A stretch of 60,043 bases of DNA from Nitrosopumilaceae archaeon AB1(1) (GTDB taxonomy: Archaea > Thermoproteota > Nitrososphaeria > Nitrososphaerales > Nitrosopumilaceae), in contig CP136752.1 of the NCBI GenBank assembly GCA_033471095.1, positions 909,727 through 969,769 on the forward strand, read 5' to 3'. The notes under the pieces are model-generated. The model did not search any database. It had not been told where the DNA came from and saw only the letters and a list, made by a program, of their open reading frames with translations. Shown here piece after piece: positions 26,787 through 35,902 of the stretch (positions within the stretch are counted from its first letter, which is position 1; each line of letters begins with the position of its first letter). Both the position numbers and the translations under genes were made by a program.

Positions 26787-28074
26787 TTTTCGTTCTCTTG
26801 TTATCTCTAGTATCATATCTACGTTTTTGTCCTCCGTCTCTATCGTTATGTCTACCTCTATCTCTATCGTTATGTCTACCTCCGTCTCTATCGTTATGTC
26901 TACGTCCGCCTCTGTCTTCACCACGTCTAAATCCCCTGTCCCCAAATTCTTGTCTCATCTTTGGCTCTGGTGGTTCTTTGTACTTTTCAGTAATTTCTGT
27001 TACTCTGATGTTTAAACTATCTAGAAGTGTTTGGTTTAAACCTCCTCCGTGTTCATCTACCCTGGATGCAATTGCCGCCTTTGCAGCTACTGCTCTTGCA
27101 ATTTTTCCACGTTGCCATCGTGGAGCTGCATGTACCACTGCATGTTGGAATAAGATTCCGTGTTTTGGTGGCTGGGATCCTGTCTTTAGTGCTCTGAATA
27201 ACGCCTTTTCTGCCCCTAATACTTGAATGGTACTTGATGGCATAGTGGATAACCTTCTCAAACTTCCTGCTCTTGTCAATATTCTTGCCCCCACAGTCGC
27301 ACCTAGTCCAGCTGTAAGATTAGGGGCGACCTTTACCATCTGTGTCTCTACATGCTCTTCTAAAATTTTTCGTTGTTCATATAAATCTAAAATATGTTTT
27401 GAAATATTTTGTATTATTTTTATACTGTTATCATCAATCTCCCCGCCTCTGCTTTTTTGTTTAATTACCTCTAGCATTTGAATTTTAGATTCTGGAAATC
27501 CTGCATCTTTGAACACTTGTTCTGTTAAATCTTCTTTTCTTCCAGCAAACGCAACCTTGGCATATCCGGGTATACTGTCTACAATATTTTCAAGTTCTGG
27601 AAAATGCAAACCATACCATTCTTTTAATCTTGCACTTAATGCATTAGTAATTTTATCCAACTCATCTAGAGAACTTATTGCCTGAATTACATGCAAATCT
27701 ACACTACTAGATGCAATAGTTATCTTGGTAGATGATAACTCTAGTGCAAAATCGTGTAATTTTTTCATTGCATCATTTTGATCATTTGCAAAACCTGCTT
27801 TGATTAATAATTCTGGTTTTGAGAATTGAATATCATCAATTTGTACTTCGGTCATCATACGTACATCTAGATCTTTTCTTTTCAAATTTTCGTACAAATT
27901 CAAATCGTTTACTAGTGCGACATCTTCTTGTGTTCTACACCATTGATTCAACTCTTTCATGCCTTCTTCTTTTACTTGCATGAATTGGCTTACTCCATTA
28001 AACGCAAATGATTCCACATATGTGTCATCCTTGGTAACTATTATGCCCAATTCTGTCATGATGATATTATTCAT
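26746..28074 (-). CDS. nop5: Nop5 (Nop56/58-like) core protein of box C/D RNPs
   Basis: A 442-residue scaffold that links L7Ae, the guide RNA and fibrillarin. The N-terminal domain binds fibrillarin, the central helices form the coiled coil, and the NOP domain contains GLGATVGARILTRAGSL and ALKTGSQPPKHGILFQHAVV. The last 60 or so residues are an Arg/Asp/Gly-rich tail with three 8-residue repeats, then Lys/Arg. The 3' end overlaps flpA by 41 nt; the pair forms one transcript, as in other archaea. Confidence 0.93.
   Translation of the reverse strand: MNNIIMTELGIIVTKDDTYVESFAFNGVSQFMQVKEEGMKELNQWCRTQEDVALVNDLNLYENLKRKDLDVRMMTEVQIDDIQFSKPELLIKAGFANDQNDAMKKLHDFALELSSTKITIASSSVDLHVIQAISSLDELDKITNALSARLKEWYGLHFPELENIVDSIPGYAKVAFAGRKEDLTEQVFKDAGFPESKIQMLEVIKQKSRGGEIDDNSIKIIQNISKHILDLYEQRKILEEHVETQMVKVAPNLTAGLGATVGARILTRAGSLRRLSTMPSSTIQVLGAEKALFRALKTGSQPPKHGILFQHAVVHAAPRWQRGKIARAVAAKAAIASRVDEHGGGLNQTLLDSLNIRVTEITEKYKEPPEPKMRQEFGDRGFRRGEDRGGRRHNDRDGGRHNDRDRGRHNDRDGGQKRRYDTRDNKRTKNVKGKKRKRFDSR
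26838..26909 (-). repeat. 24-bp tandem repeat, three copies, in the nop5 tail
   Basis: The plus-strand motif CTCTATCGTTATGTCTAC starts at 26838, 26862 and 26886, an exact 24-bp period. On the coding strand it gives three copies of the octad RHNDRDGG/RG. The array is protein-coding rather than a CRISPR or intergenic repeat. Confidence 0.8.
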
Positions 28075-28156
28075 GTATTATTTAGGGGATTTAGCATTAA
28101 AAAACGTACAGTATCTACCAACTGTTATATGACATATAATTACAAACACTTCCAAA

Positions 28157-29065
28157 TTGAATATTGATCTTCATACACAGATAGGTAATACGACACTAAA
28201 GACACCCACAATGCTTGCCTCTGGAATTTTAGGGATATCCCTTGATGTATTTTCTCGGTTGTATGATGAAGGCGCCGGAGCACTAGTTACAAAATCACTC
28301 AGTGTAGAGCCCTGGGATGGCTATCTCAATCCAACTGTTGTGCCATTAAAAAACCATGGTTGGCTAAATGCTGTTGGCCTATCTAATCCAGGAGCTGAAT
28401 ATTTTGCTAATATGTTATCGGATAATGTTACCATACCAATAATACCAAGTTTGGTGGGATCTGTTTCTTCAGATTTTACATTTATGATTGATAAATTTAA
28501 AAATTGTAACATTACTGCATATGAATTAAATCTATCCTGTCCTCATGTTGCAAAAGTTGGATTAGATGTTGGTGATGATCCTGATCTGGTATCTGAAATA
28601 ATAAAAACAATCAAACAACATACTAGCATACCTGTATTTGCTAAAATTGGACTTGGCACTAGAAATTATTTAGATACTGTGAAGCAGACTTGTGATGCAG
28701 GTGTTGATGCTATAACTGCAATCAACACCATTCGTTCCATGGTAATAGACATTGACACACAAAAACCAATTTTATCCAATAAATTTGGTGGATTATCTGG
28801 ACCTCCAATCAAACCAATAGCAATTCGATGTGTTTATGAAATTACTAAACGATTTAACATTCCTGTTATTGGTTGTGGTGGTGTGACTATGTGGGATGAT
28901 GCAATTGAGTTTATTCTAGCAGGAGCATCTGCAGTTCAGATTGGTAGTGCACTGGCAGGTCCTGACTGGACAGGCGTGTTTAGTAGTGTGAATGAAGGAA
29001 TTTCTCAATATATGGAGCAAAAAGGACATGGTGCAGTAAAAGAGATGGTGGGCCTTGGTCACTAA
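28157..29065 (+). CDS. pyrD: dihydroorotate dehydrogenase, catalytic subunit (class 1B)
   Basis: A 302-residue FMN barrel enzyme oxidising dihydroorotate to orotate. The NLSCPH motif (about 128-133) carries the family Asn and active-site Cys, GLGTRNY and AINT lie on later strands, and KFGGLSGPPIKPIA plus GCGG bind FMN phosphate. TTG start. It overlaps pyrK by 11 nt. Class 1B enzymes pass electrons through PyrK to NAD, so the adjacent gene confirms the class. Confidence 0.94.
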   Translation: MNIDLHTQIGNTTLKTPTMLASGILGISLDVFSRLYDEGAGALVTKSLSVEPWDGYLNPTVVPLKNHGWLNAVGLSNPGAEYFANMLSDNVTIPIIPSLVGSVSSDFTFMIDKFKNCNITAYELNLSCPHVAKVGLDVGDDPDLVSEIIKTIKQHTSIPVFAKIGLGTRNYLDTVKQTCDAGVDAITAINTIRSMVIDIDTQKPILSNKFGGLSGPPIKPIAIRCVYEITKRFNIPVIGCGGVTMWDDAIEFILAGASAVQIGSALAGPDWTGVFSSVNEGISQYMEQKGHGAVKEMVGLGH

Positions 29066-29867
29066 TTTGCATACAATTTGTAAAGTTGAACAAATTATTG
29101 ATGAATCTCCCACTGTTCGTACTCTGTTATTTTCTAATGATGTGCTTCAAAATTGTAAACCTGGACAATTTTCTATGGTCTGGATACCGGGTGTTGCAGA
29201 ACTTCCAATGAGCATTATGATAAGACCTGATGATAAACCTGGTTTTGCATTTACAATACGAAAACGTGGTGTCTCTTCAACTGCATTATATGGTATACAG
29301 ATTGGGAGTAAAATTGGTGTACGTGGACCCTTTGGAAATTCATTTGATTTGAAAAATGGTAATTTATTATTAATTGGTGGTGGAACTGGTCTTGTTCCAC
29401 TATTGCGTCTTGCGAAATCAACTACTACAAATGATCATGTGACTTTGATTATTGGCTCTAAATCTAAAGATGAAGTGTTATTTGAAAATTTTGCAAACAA
29501 ATTACTTGAAAATCAACCACATGATGTTATCGTTACTACAGAAGATAATGATTATGGTCACAAAGGTTTTCCAACTGATGTGATGACCCAATTATATAAT
29601 GATGATAAGGAGTTTGATGCTGTGTACACTTGTGGTCCTGAACTTTTAATGTCCAAAGTAGTTGATGAATCTAATTCTAGGGGATTTTTTGTTCAAGCTA
29701 GTATAGAGCGAATGATGAAATGTGGGATTGGCATGTGTGGTAGCTGCTGCTTTGGTAATCTGATATCTTGTAGAGACGGTACTGTTTTTGACGGTCCAAC
29801 ATTGGCAAGCAACCCTGAATTTGGTAAATCCTACAGAAATAAATCTGGCTCATTGGAACAATATTAA
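29055..29867 (+). CDS. pyrK: dihydroorotate dehydrogenase electron-transfer subunit
   Basis: A 270-residue flavoprotein with a [2Fe-2S] centre that moves electrons from PyrD to NAD. An N-terminal FAD domain, the nucleotide-binding IGGGTGLVPLLRLA segment and the cluster ligands C-x4-C-x2-C then a later Cys (KCGIGMCGSCCFG ... SCRDG) are visible. The start is TTG 29055 or TTG 29067. Confidence 0.92.
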   Translation: MVTNLHTICKVEQIIDESPTVRTLLFSNDVLQNCKPGQFSMVWIPGVAELPMSIMIRPDDKPGFAFTIRKRGVSSTALYGIQIGSKIGVRGPFGNSFDLKNGNLLLIGGGTGLVPLLRLAKSTTTNDHVTLIIGSKSKDEVLFENFANKLLENQPHDVIVTTEDNDYGHKGFPTDVMTQLYNDDKEFDAVYTCGPELLMSKVVDESNSRGFFVQASIERMMKCGIGMCGSCCFGNLISCRDGTVFDGPTLASNPEFGKSYRNKSGSLEQY

Positions 29868-30004
29868 AAATACCTATATTTGAACATATTTCCTTTATTT
29901 TAACGTAAAATTTACTAAAAAATTACTAAATTTTATAAAAATTCCATAATTTGATATAATAAGCAAAGTTTAAAACAATTTATGAATGATGACCATTTAA
30001 CTAG

Positions 30005-31732
30005 ATGACCACACCTAAGATTGTACTAACCGCAAATCGTACCCTCATGTCCACCTATCGTAATATTTCTTTGGCTACATTCTTTGGATGCGCCCCTGCA
30101 CTAGACCCTAATCGTAAGAAGAGTAGTTTTTTGTACAAAGTTTTAGGTAATCAAGTCACACCCAAACTTTTATTCGATTTTATCTGTAATCCCATATCTC
30201 ATACGAATGGTGTGGCCAACTATGCACCATATGGTTTGAGAAAAATTGAGGCTGGTCTTTTGCGTGATGGGTTTAAACGTGAAGATGTAATAATTGCGCA
30301 TCCTGATCATCTTGATAAATTCATTGGCCCTCAAACTGAGGTCGTTGGAACATATGAAATGGATCCATTAGGTATGGGTCCAGTTACAATGACATTCACA
30401 TATGGTAGAAAACAAATGTCTTATGATGAATTTTACACAAGAGATTTTCATCGAAAAATAAATTCTGCTAAAAAGAAAAATAATAGTCGTGCAAAAGTAA
30501 TTGTAGGAGCTTCTGGTACATGGCAATATAATCTTGATCCTGCTAAAATTGAAGAATATGGAATTTATGCAATACTTGAAAGTGAGCTTGGTGGTATTGC
30601 ACCTGAAGTAGATGGACATGCAGGTAGATTTTTCAAGTATTTAATCAATAATGAATTTGAAAATATGGATCCGTTTAGAAAACGAAGTGACTTTAAAGTT
30701 AACATTAAAGAATTTAAACGAGATGAAAAGACTCATCATGGTAGATTTGTCAATTTTTGGGATCGTCCAGAGCTCGAAGAGATACCTGCAATTGTAGAAC
30801 CAAGTATGCATGGAATGATTGAGGTTATGCGTGGGTGTGGTCGTGGTTGTAAGTTTTGTGATGTGACTCTGCGTGCACTCCGATACTATTCCCCCGAGAT
30901 GGTAAAAAAAGAGATTGAGATAAACTTGAAGAAGGGAAAAAGTACATCTGCATGGGTACATAGTGATGACATCTTTGTGTATGGCATGGATCCTCGTACT
31001 ACGAAAAATATGGAGCCTAATCGTGATGCCATGGAGGACTTGTTTAAAGCAATTATGTCTACTGGTATTGAGCATACAAACCCAACACATGGAACACTAG
31101 CCGGTGCAATAGCTGATGAAAAATTATTACCAAGTATATCAAAAATTATACGATCTGGTCCTTCTAATATCACCGGTATACAATGTGGATTTGAAACTGG
31201 TAGTATTAGACTCATTGAAAAATATGCTGATCGAAAACTTGCACCTTATTCTCCATCTGAATGGCATTGGGTACTAAAGGAAGGTGTAAAGACATTAAAT
31301 GAGAATTATTGGGTTCCTGCATTTACTTTGATAATGGGTTTAGATAATGATGAAACTCCTGAAGACTCTTGGGAGACTATACGAATAATTAGTGAATTAG
31401 AACAAGAACAACCCGATTCCATGTTTACAGCTACTCCTCTTACATTTGTACCAATTGGTTTGTTAGAAAAATCAGATTTCTTTAATATTGGTAATGAAAT
31501 GGATCCGTCTCAATTAGGTGTCATGTATAAGACCTGGCAACACAACTTCAAGTATGGTATCAAAAAATTCATGACTAAAACTGGAGGGCACAGTAAAATG
31601 CACAGGCTACTCTTCAACGGCATTGCTCGAAGTCTTGGCAATGTACCTCTAGGCGCTATGGAACGATTTGCTAGACGAAGTAGTAAAGAACATGAAAGAG
31701 TACTTGAGAAAATCAAAGCTCAATATTGGTAA
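30005..31732 (+). CDS. radical SAM protein with N-terminal cobalamin-domain-like region
   Basis: A 575-residue enzyme. The [4Fe-4S] motif C-x3-C-x2-C is at Cys278, 282 and 285 (MRGCGRGCKFC). A roughly 240-residue region before it has features like B12-binding radical SAM proteins (VIIAHPDHLDKF). A 30-residue insert shared by several archaeal members follows. The DxHxxG signature of a true B12 ligand is not obvious, so cobalamin binding is unsure. The substrate is unknown; tRNA or cofactor modification is typical for the class. Confidence 0.75.
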   Translation: MTTPKIVLTANRTLMSTYRNISLATFFGCAPALDPNRKKSSFLYKVLGNQVTPKLLFDFICNPISHTNGVANYAPYGLRKIEAGLLRDGFKREDVIIAHPDHLDKFIGPQTEVVGTYEMDPLGMGPVTMTFTYGRKQMSYDEFYTRDFHRKINSAKKKNNSRAKVIVGASGTWQYNLDPAKIEEYGIYAILESELGGIAPEVDGHAGRFFKYLINNEFENMDPFRKRSDFKVNIKEFKRDEKTHHGRFVNFWDRPELEEIPAIVEPSMHGMIEVMRGCGRGCKFCDVTLRALRYYSPEMVKKEIEINLKKGKSTSAWVHSDDIFVYGMDPRTTKNMEPNRDAMEDLFKAIMSTGIEHTNPTHGTLAGAIADEKLLPSISKIIRSGPSNITGIQCGFETGSIRLIEKYADRKLAPYSPSEWHWVLKEGVKTLNENYWVPAFTLIMGLDNDETPEDSWETIRIISELEQEQPDSMFTATPLTFVPIGLLEKSDFFNIGNEMDPSQLGVMYKTWQHNFKYGIKKFMTKTGGHSKMHRLLFNGIARSLGNVPLGAMERFARRSSKEHERVLEKIKAQYW

Positions 31733-31741
31733 TCTGAATAC

Positions 31742-31972
31742 ATGAATACAATTCAAATCAAAAGTAGATGGTGGTATATTTTACCACTATTGCTCTCAAT
31801 TGACGGAGGATTGATTAGTTTCTTTATAATTCGACATGATGATCCTACAAAGGCACGAAATTGTCTTGTAATTGGAGGTTTTCGTCTACTGTTAGATATT
31901 TCACTTGTATCAATTTTTGCCTCAGTTATTGCATCGTCTATATCTATGGATGAATTTATTCCTGCGTTTTAA
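31742..31972 (+). CDS. small two-helix membrane protein, first of a paralogous pair
   Basis: A 76-residue protein with two hydrophobic segments joined by IRHDDPTKARNCL, similar in layout to the next gene (WW-(Y/F)-LP at the start, IR-x-DD and NCL in the loop). It begins 9 bp after the radical SAM gene and may be co-transcribed with it. The family is unknown. Confidence 0.6.
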   Translation: MNTIQIKSRWWYILPLLLSIDGGLISFFIIRHDDPTKARNCLVIGGFRLLLDISLVSIFASVIASSISMDEFIPAF

Positions 31973-32002
31973 TTTATAATATCGCTATCATCTAAGAATC
32001 AT

Positions 32003-32197
32003 ATGTATACTACAAAAAGAAGTAATTGGTGGTTTCTCCTTCCAATATTTCTTGATTTCATAGGTGGAATAATTGCATATTTTGCTATAAGAAATGATGA
32101 TATACAAAAAGCTAAAAATTGTCTTTATCTAGGATTTGCACTCCTTGGTGTACAAGTATTCTCTTGGTTGATCTTTGTTCTACTTTTTGAGATGTGA
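32003..32197 (+). CDS. small two-helix membrane protein, second of a paralogous pair
   Basis: A 64-residue paralog of the preceding protein. It shares the NWWFLLP start, the GG in helix one, the loop AIRNDDIQKAKNCL and a second helix. Together they look like a tandem duplication. No function is known. Confidence 0.6.
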   Translation: MYTTKRSNWWFLLPIFLDFIGGIIAYFAIRNDDIQKAKNCLYLGFALLGVQVFSWLIFVLLFEM

Positions 32198-32244
32198 TAT
32201 TTTCTGTCTAGTTACTAGGTATTCATAAATAATTTAACACAAAT

Positions 32245-32252
32245 GTTTAAAT
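32245..32252 (+). promoter_or_regulatory. TATA-like element for the S30e gene
   Basis: TTTAAATC lies about 26 bp upstream of the S30e ATG at 32275. This spacing puts the transcription start at or next to the ATG, as usual for leaderless archaeal mRNAs. Confidence 0.5.
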
Positions 32253-32274
32253 CCATTACCTTCGATTATATCGT

Positions 32275-32457
32275 ATGGCAACTCACGGTTCGCTTACTAA
32301 AGCAGGTAAGGTTAGAGGACAAACTCCAAAAGTTGAAGGTCGCAAACGCGTTGGCACCACTTCTAGTCTTCGTAATAAAAATAATTTTAAAAAACGATTT
32401 TCTCTAATGCGTGTACCGGGTCAAAACAAACCAAACCAACGTAGAAGAACACGTTAA
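32275..32457 (+). CDS. rps30e: 30S ribosomal protein S30e
   Basis: A 60-residue basic protein of the archaeal/eukaryotic small subunit. The family motif THGSLTKAGKVRGQTPKV is followed by a basic NNFKKRFSLMRVPGQNKP segment and an Arg-rich end. The length is normal. Confidence 0.93.
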   Translation: MATHGSLTKAGKVRGQTPKVEGRKRVGTTSSLRNKNNFKKRFSLMRVPGQNKPNQRRRTR

Positions 32458-32482
32458 TTTTTACACTAGTTCATAAAATTGT

Positions 32483-32692
32483 TTATCGTTCTAATATTTC
32501 CTTACCATTAATGTCTTTTTCTCGTTCTGTATCAAATGGAGTCGTATCTTGAGCCTCTCTGTGCATATAGCTGTGATGATTTCCTTCTTCTTTTCTACAG
32601 AATTTTTTATGTACATTGTGTTCTATTTTTAGCGTATCCTCATTTTCATGGAATAATCGTTTACCACAATCATTACAAATTATTTCTGGCAT
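32483..32692 (-). CDS. small zinc-finger-like protein
   Basis: A 69-residue acidic protein with CNDC near the N-terminus and a His and Cys 17-25 residues later (EHNVHKKFC), a CCHC-type zinc finger pattern. The rest is polar and probably disordered. ATG start. Convergent with S30e, 25 bp apart. The function is unknown. Confidence 0.5.
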   Translation of the reverse strand: MPEIICNDCGKRLFHENEDTLKIEHNVHKKFCRKEEGNHHSYMHREAQDTTPFDTEREKDINGKEILER

Positions 32693-32840
32693 GTTTGTTT
32701 GCGTATACTTAATCTATTTAAAATTTTAGAAATCTGATTGTGTAATGTGTAACATTTGATAATAATCCCTTAAACACAAGACATTCTAGTTGGTACACTC
32801 GTATCAACATAAAAAAGTAAGTATATGAAATTATATCATA

Positions 32841-32948
32841 ATGGTAGATATGTCAATCACTTTTTTTGCTTGGTCTTTGATAACTGGAGTAGTAATGTTG
32901 ACTGTGAGTGTAAATTATTTATTGTATAAAAAATACCATCCATCCTAA
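32841..32948 (+). CDS. tiny single-helix membrane protein
   Basis: ATG to TAA, 35 residues. One hydrophobic helix (FFAWSLITGVVMLTVSVNYLL) is followed by a short basic end (YKKYHPS). It has A/T-rich promoter-like sequence upstream. The composition is right for a real small membrane protein, but the length makes the call tentative. Confidence 0.4.
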   Translation: MVDMSITFFAWSLITGVVMLTVSVNYLLYKKYHPS

Positions 32949-32992
32949 CTTTATAGATAAATTTCTATATGTGAATATTTATCATAATATCA

Positions 32993-33100
32993 ATGAAACC
33001 ATTACGTTCGTGCCCTATCTGTACTTGTGGTTCTAAAAAATTTACACGATTAAACACCAGTCTAAAATGTAATCAATGCGGTAAAATTTTCATTGTTTAA
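32993..33100 (+). CDS. tiny zinc-ribbon protein
   Basis: ATG to TAA, 35 residues, with cysteines in SCPICTCGS and KCNQCGKIF: two CxxC pairs around a short loop, the pattern of a zinc ribbon or rubredoxin-like knuckle. Its stop lies 2 bp before the convergent dehydrogenase stop. It is small but strongly patterned. Confidence 0.55.
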   Translation: MKPLRSCPICTCGSKKFTRLNTSLKCNQCGKIFIV

Positions 33101-33102
33101 CT

Positions 33103-33975
33103 TTATTTTTGAATTTTTTTAATATAGTTCAATATACCTGTATAGTCTAATTTCCCAAATCCCTCTTTTTTGGCTTTTTCATAAATTTTTTCAACTTGTG
33201 TAGTAATTGGAAGAGTAATTCCAAATGTTTTGGCTGCAGTTGTGATAGTGTTTAGATCTTTGGCAAGATTTTCAAGTGTAAATGTTGGATTGAATTCATT
33301 TTTAATCATCTTGTATGCCTTGTTTTTACTCATTCCTGTTTTAAAATATGTGGAATTTAAAATATCTAGAAATGTTTTTGGATCTACAGATGTCCTCTCA
33401 GCTAATGTGATGCCCTCTGATATTGCCAACGCCAACATACTAATTTGAAGATTCATTGATAATTTTACTGCATGAGCAGTTCCATTTTTGCCTAGAAAGA
33501 ACCGTTCACTGGCAAGAGAGTCAAATATTCTACTACATTTGTTATATGCTGATTTATTTCCCGCTGCCATCATAATTAATCCACCTTGTGATGCTACATC
33601 TGGTCCTCCCATTACTGGTATGTCCAACATTTGTATCTTTTTCCCTGCAAATTTTTTTGCTATCTTTTTTGATTCTGTAGGATCAATCGTACTCATATCT
33701 GCGATAATTGTACCTTGAGATATTCCATCCATTACTCCATCTTTTCCAAAACAGATTTCATTTACAGCATCTGCATCTCTTACAACTGTAATTATTCGCT
33801 CTGATTCTTTTGCTACTAATTTTGGACTATCTTTTACTTTAGCACCATATTTTGCTAATTTTTGTGCTTTGCTTCTAGTTCTATTATACACAATTACGTT
33901 ATAATCTAAATCTAAAAGACGTTTTGCTATTGCTCTACCTAGCATACCTGTGCCGATAATTCCAATTTTGTCCAT
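33103..33975 (-). CDS. 3-hydroxyisobutyrate dehydrogenase-family NAD(P)-binding protein
   Basis: A beta-hydroxyacid dehydrogenase of about 290 residues. The Rossmann motif GIIGTGMLGRAIA is near the start, the NRTRSKAQKL stretch after strand two suggests NADP, and a VKLSMNLQI segment carries the catalytic Lys. The IPVMGGPDVASQGGL substrate-binding motif is typical. ATG 33984 would add three residues. The substrate could be hydroxyisobutyrate, glyoxylate or succinic semialdehyde; it cannot be told from sequence. Confidence 0.85.
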   Translation of the reverse strand: MDKIGIIGTGMLGRAIAKRLLDLDYNVIVYNRTRSKAQKLAKYGAKVKDSPKLVAKESERIITVVRDADAVNEICFGKDGVMDGISQGTIIADMSTIDPTESKKIAKKFAGKKIQMLDIPVMGGPDVASQGGLIMMAAGNKSAYNKCSRIFDSLASERFFLGKNGTAHAVKLSMNLQISMLALAISEGITLAERTSVDPKTFLDILNSTYFKTGMSKNKAYKMIKNEFNPTFTLENLAKDLNTITTAAKTFGITLPITTQVEKIYEKAKKEGFGKLDYTGILNYIKKIQK

Positions 33976-34097
33976 ACTAACCATTTTAGTTTATTCATAT
34001 AAAGCCCTAGTTTTATTATATTTTTGTATGAGTGTATTTGATAATGTTAACTCTATAGAGTATCTTCAAAATTAATATCACTCTTCTGTGAAATTAT

Positions 34098-34484
34098 TCA
34101 TCTTCTCTCCTCTCCATCCAACTTCCACATACCATTTCCAAATAGAGGGGCACTGAATTTTAGATGGCCTAATATTTTATCACCTATTCTCACCATTGCA
34201 TAATCTGTTTTTTTTGTTGTGAGTACTATCTCCTTTGGCTTGTACCCTCCCTCGATAATTTTAATTTTATAATGTTTGCTAGCTTTGATAATAATTTTCC
34301 TTGCGGTACTAACATGCCCAATCCATGAAAACATTTCAAAGGATCCAAAGTTTTCAGTTTTTATTATATGATTATATAATCTTGCCTCTATCTTTAGTTT
34401 ACGTTTTTTTGCCACTTCGTTAAGCCATGATATCATATCACTACCGTGTCCTTCTTCAACCCCAAATGTTTCTGAAAATTTCAA
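34098..34484 (-). CDS. hypothetical protein
   Basis: A 128-residue soluble basic protein with alternating strands and helices. No motif is recognised. It sits between the dehydrogenase and a divergent zinc-finger protein. A phosphate- or nucleic-acid-binding role would be a guess from charge only. Confidence 0.5.
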   Translation of the reverse strand: MKFSETFGVEEGHGSDMISWLNEVAKKRKLKIEARLYNHIIKTENFGSFEMFSWIGHVSTARKIIIKASKHYKIKIIEGGYKPKEIVLTTKKTDYAMVRIGDKILGHLKFSAPLFGNGMWKLDGEERR

Positions 34485-34538
34485 TACTGAATTATACCAT
34501 CCCTTATTTATTGCTAGGATAGTAACTTATGAATATGT

Positions 34539-34919
34539 ATGTCTAGTATTAATTATATGCTTAGTGTTGACTGTAGGGAAATTGGGGAAATTAAAAACGA
34601 TCTTCTTGTATACGTAGCTGACAATATATCTGCCATACCTACTATACAATCACATGGATTTGCATTATCTTCCATAGATGATACTATTATTGATAAAGAA
34701 TTAGTTGTTACAGAAATTAAAAGTTTTTTTGATTCAATAAATGCACGACAAAACTTTGCGGTGATTAGTAACGATAAAAATATTACAATAAAAGCATTAA
34801 CAGATAAGAAATTTCACAGTGAACCTACTTCAGAATCATTGTTTACGTGTACACATTGTAGTTATATTACACCCTATGAAGTCGATTACAATAATCATGT
34901 AAAGATTCATTATCTGTGA
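34539..34919 (+). CDS. hypothetical protein with C-terminal C2H2-type zinc finger
   Basis: A 126-residue protein whose first 95 residues form an unrecognised alpha/beta domain. The end (CTHCSYITPYEVDYNNHVKIH) has the C-x2-C-x12-H-x3-H spacing of a classical C2H2 finger. It may bind nucleic acid or protein. It lies 43 bp before the deoxyhypusine synthase gene on the same strand. Confidence 0.6.
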   Translation: MSSINYMLSVDCREIGEIKNDLLVYVADNISAIPTIQSHGFALSSIDDTIIDKELVVTEIKSFFDSINARQNFAVISNDKNITIKALTDKKFHSEPTSESLFTCTHCSYITPYEVDYNNHVKIHYL

Positions 34920-34962
34920 TGATTCTAGCAGAATTTTTATAATGATCCCTTGAAAATTAATT

Positions 34963-35901
34963 ATGGTTGATCTATCTAGTAGTGTAAAGGATATTGAAAT
35001 TACTATTAATTCTGATATAACCGATATCTTTACACAACTCTCATTGTCCGGAGGATTTGAATCTACAAATTTGTCTGAAGGATTTGATATCCTATATAAT
35101 ATGATTCATGACTGTGATCTCAATTTTCTTTCATTTGTAGGTGCGTTAATCTCTACTGGTCAACGTGGTGTGATTAAAAATATGATAAAAAATAATTGGT
35201 TTCAATGTATAATTACTACTTGCGGAGCATTAGATCATGATATAACTCGGCACTATTCTGAATATAAAAAAGGCTCATTCACAATGGATGATTCTGAACT
35301 TGCTAAGAACGACATTCATCGACTCGGTAATGTACTTGTGCCAATGAGTAGTTATGGCCCTTTGATTGAAGAAAAGATGCAATCCTTTTTACAAGAAGAA
35401 TATGATGGGGGGACTAGAACAATGTCTACTGCCGATGTTGCAAAAATGATTGGCAAACATCTAGGTGATGACTCTTTTCTATATTGGGCTTACAAAAATT
35501 CTATACCTGTAATTGCACCTGGTATAATGGATGGTGCTGTTGGTAGTCAATTGTGGATGTTTGTCCAATCTCATCCTGATTTTACATTAAATGTGATACT
35601 TGATGCTGATCTCTTATCTGGTTTAGTATTCAAAGCAAAAAAATCTGGAGCATTTATGATAGGTGGAGGCATATCTAAACATCATACTTTATGGTGGAAT
35701 CAGTATCGTGATGGGTTAGACTATGCCGTATATCTTACAACTGCTCAGGAATTTGATGGTAGTCTTAGCGGAGCCCTTGTACGTGAGGCTATATCGTGGG
35801 GTAAAGTATCTACTAGTGCAAAACAGACAACAATACATGCAGAGGCCACAACTATTCTACCTTTCATATATTCGGGATTGCTACAACGTCTTGAAAAATA
35901 A
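34963..35901 (+). CDS. dys: deoxyhypusine synthase
   Basis: A 312-residue enzyme that transfers the aminobutyl group of spermidine to a Lys of aIF5A, the first step in hypusine formation. The NAD-binding TCGALDHDITRHY segment, the PVIAPGIMDGAVGSQLW stretch and the active-site Lys239 in GGGISKHH are present. It implies spermidine-dependent modification of aIF5A in this organism. aIF5A itself is not in the window. Confidence 0.93.
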   Translation: MVDLSSSVKDIEITINSDITDIFTQLSLSGGFESTNLSEGFDILYNMIHDCDLNFLSFVGALISTGQRGVIKNMIKNNWFQCIITTCGALDHDITRHYSEYKKGSFTMDDSELAKNDIHRLGNVLVPMSSYGPLIEEKMQSFLQEEYDGGTRTMSTADVAKMIGKHLGDDSFLYWAYKNSIPVIAPGIMDGAVGSQLWMFVQSHPDFTLNVILDADLLSGLVFKAKKSGAFMIGGGISKHHTLWWNQYRDGLDYAVYLTTAQEFDGSLSGALVREAISWGKVSTSAKQTTIHAEATTILPFIYSGLLQRLEK

Positions 35902-35902
35902 T

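Noticed and set aside
26838-26909. CRISPR-like array of 24-bp units
   Set aside because: Units are directly adjacent without spacers, in frame within nop5, and encode a protein octad.
26786-26945. Upstream start of flpA at 26945
   Set aside because: The first 53 residues are the out-of-frame reading of the nop5 repeat tail (VDITIE repeats). The conserved protein begins at ATG 26786.
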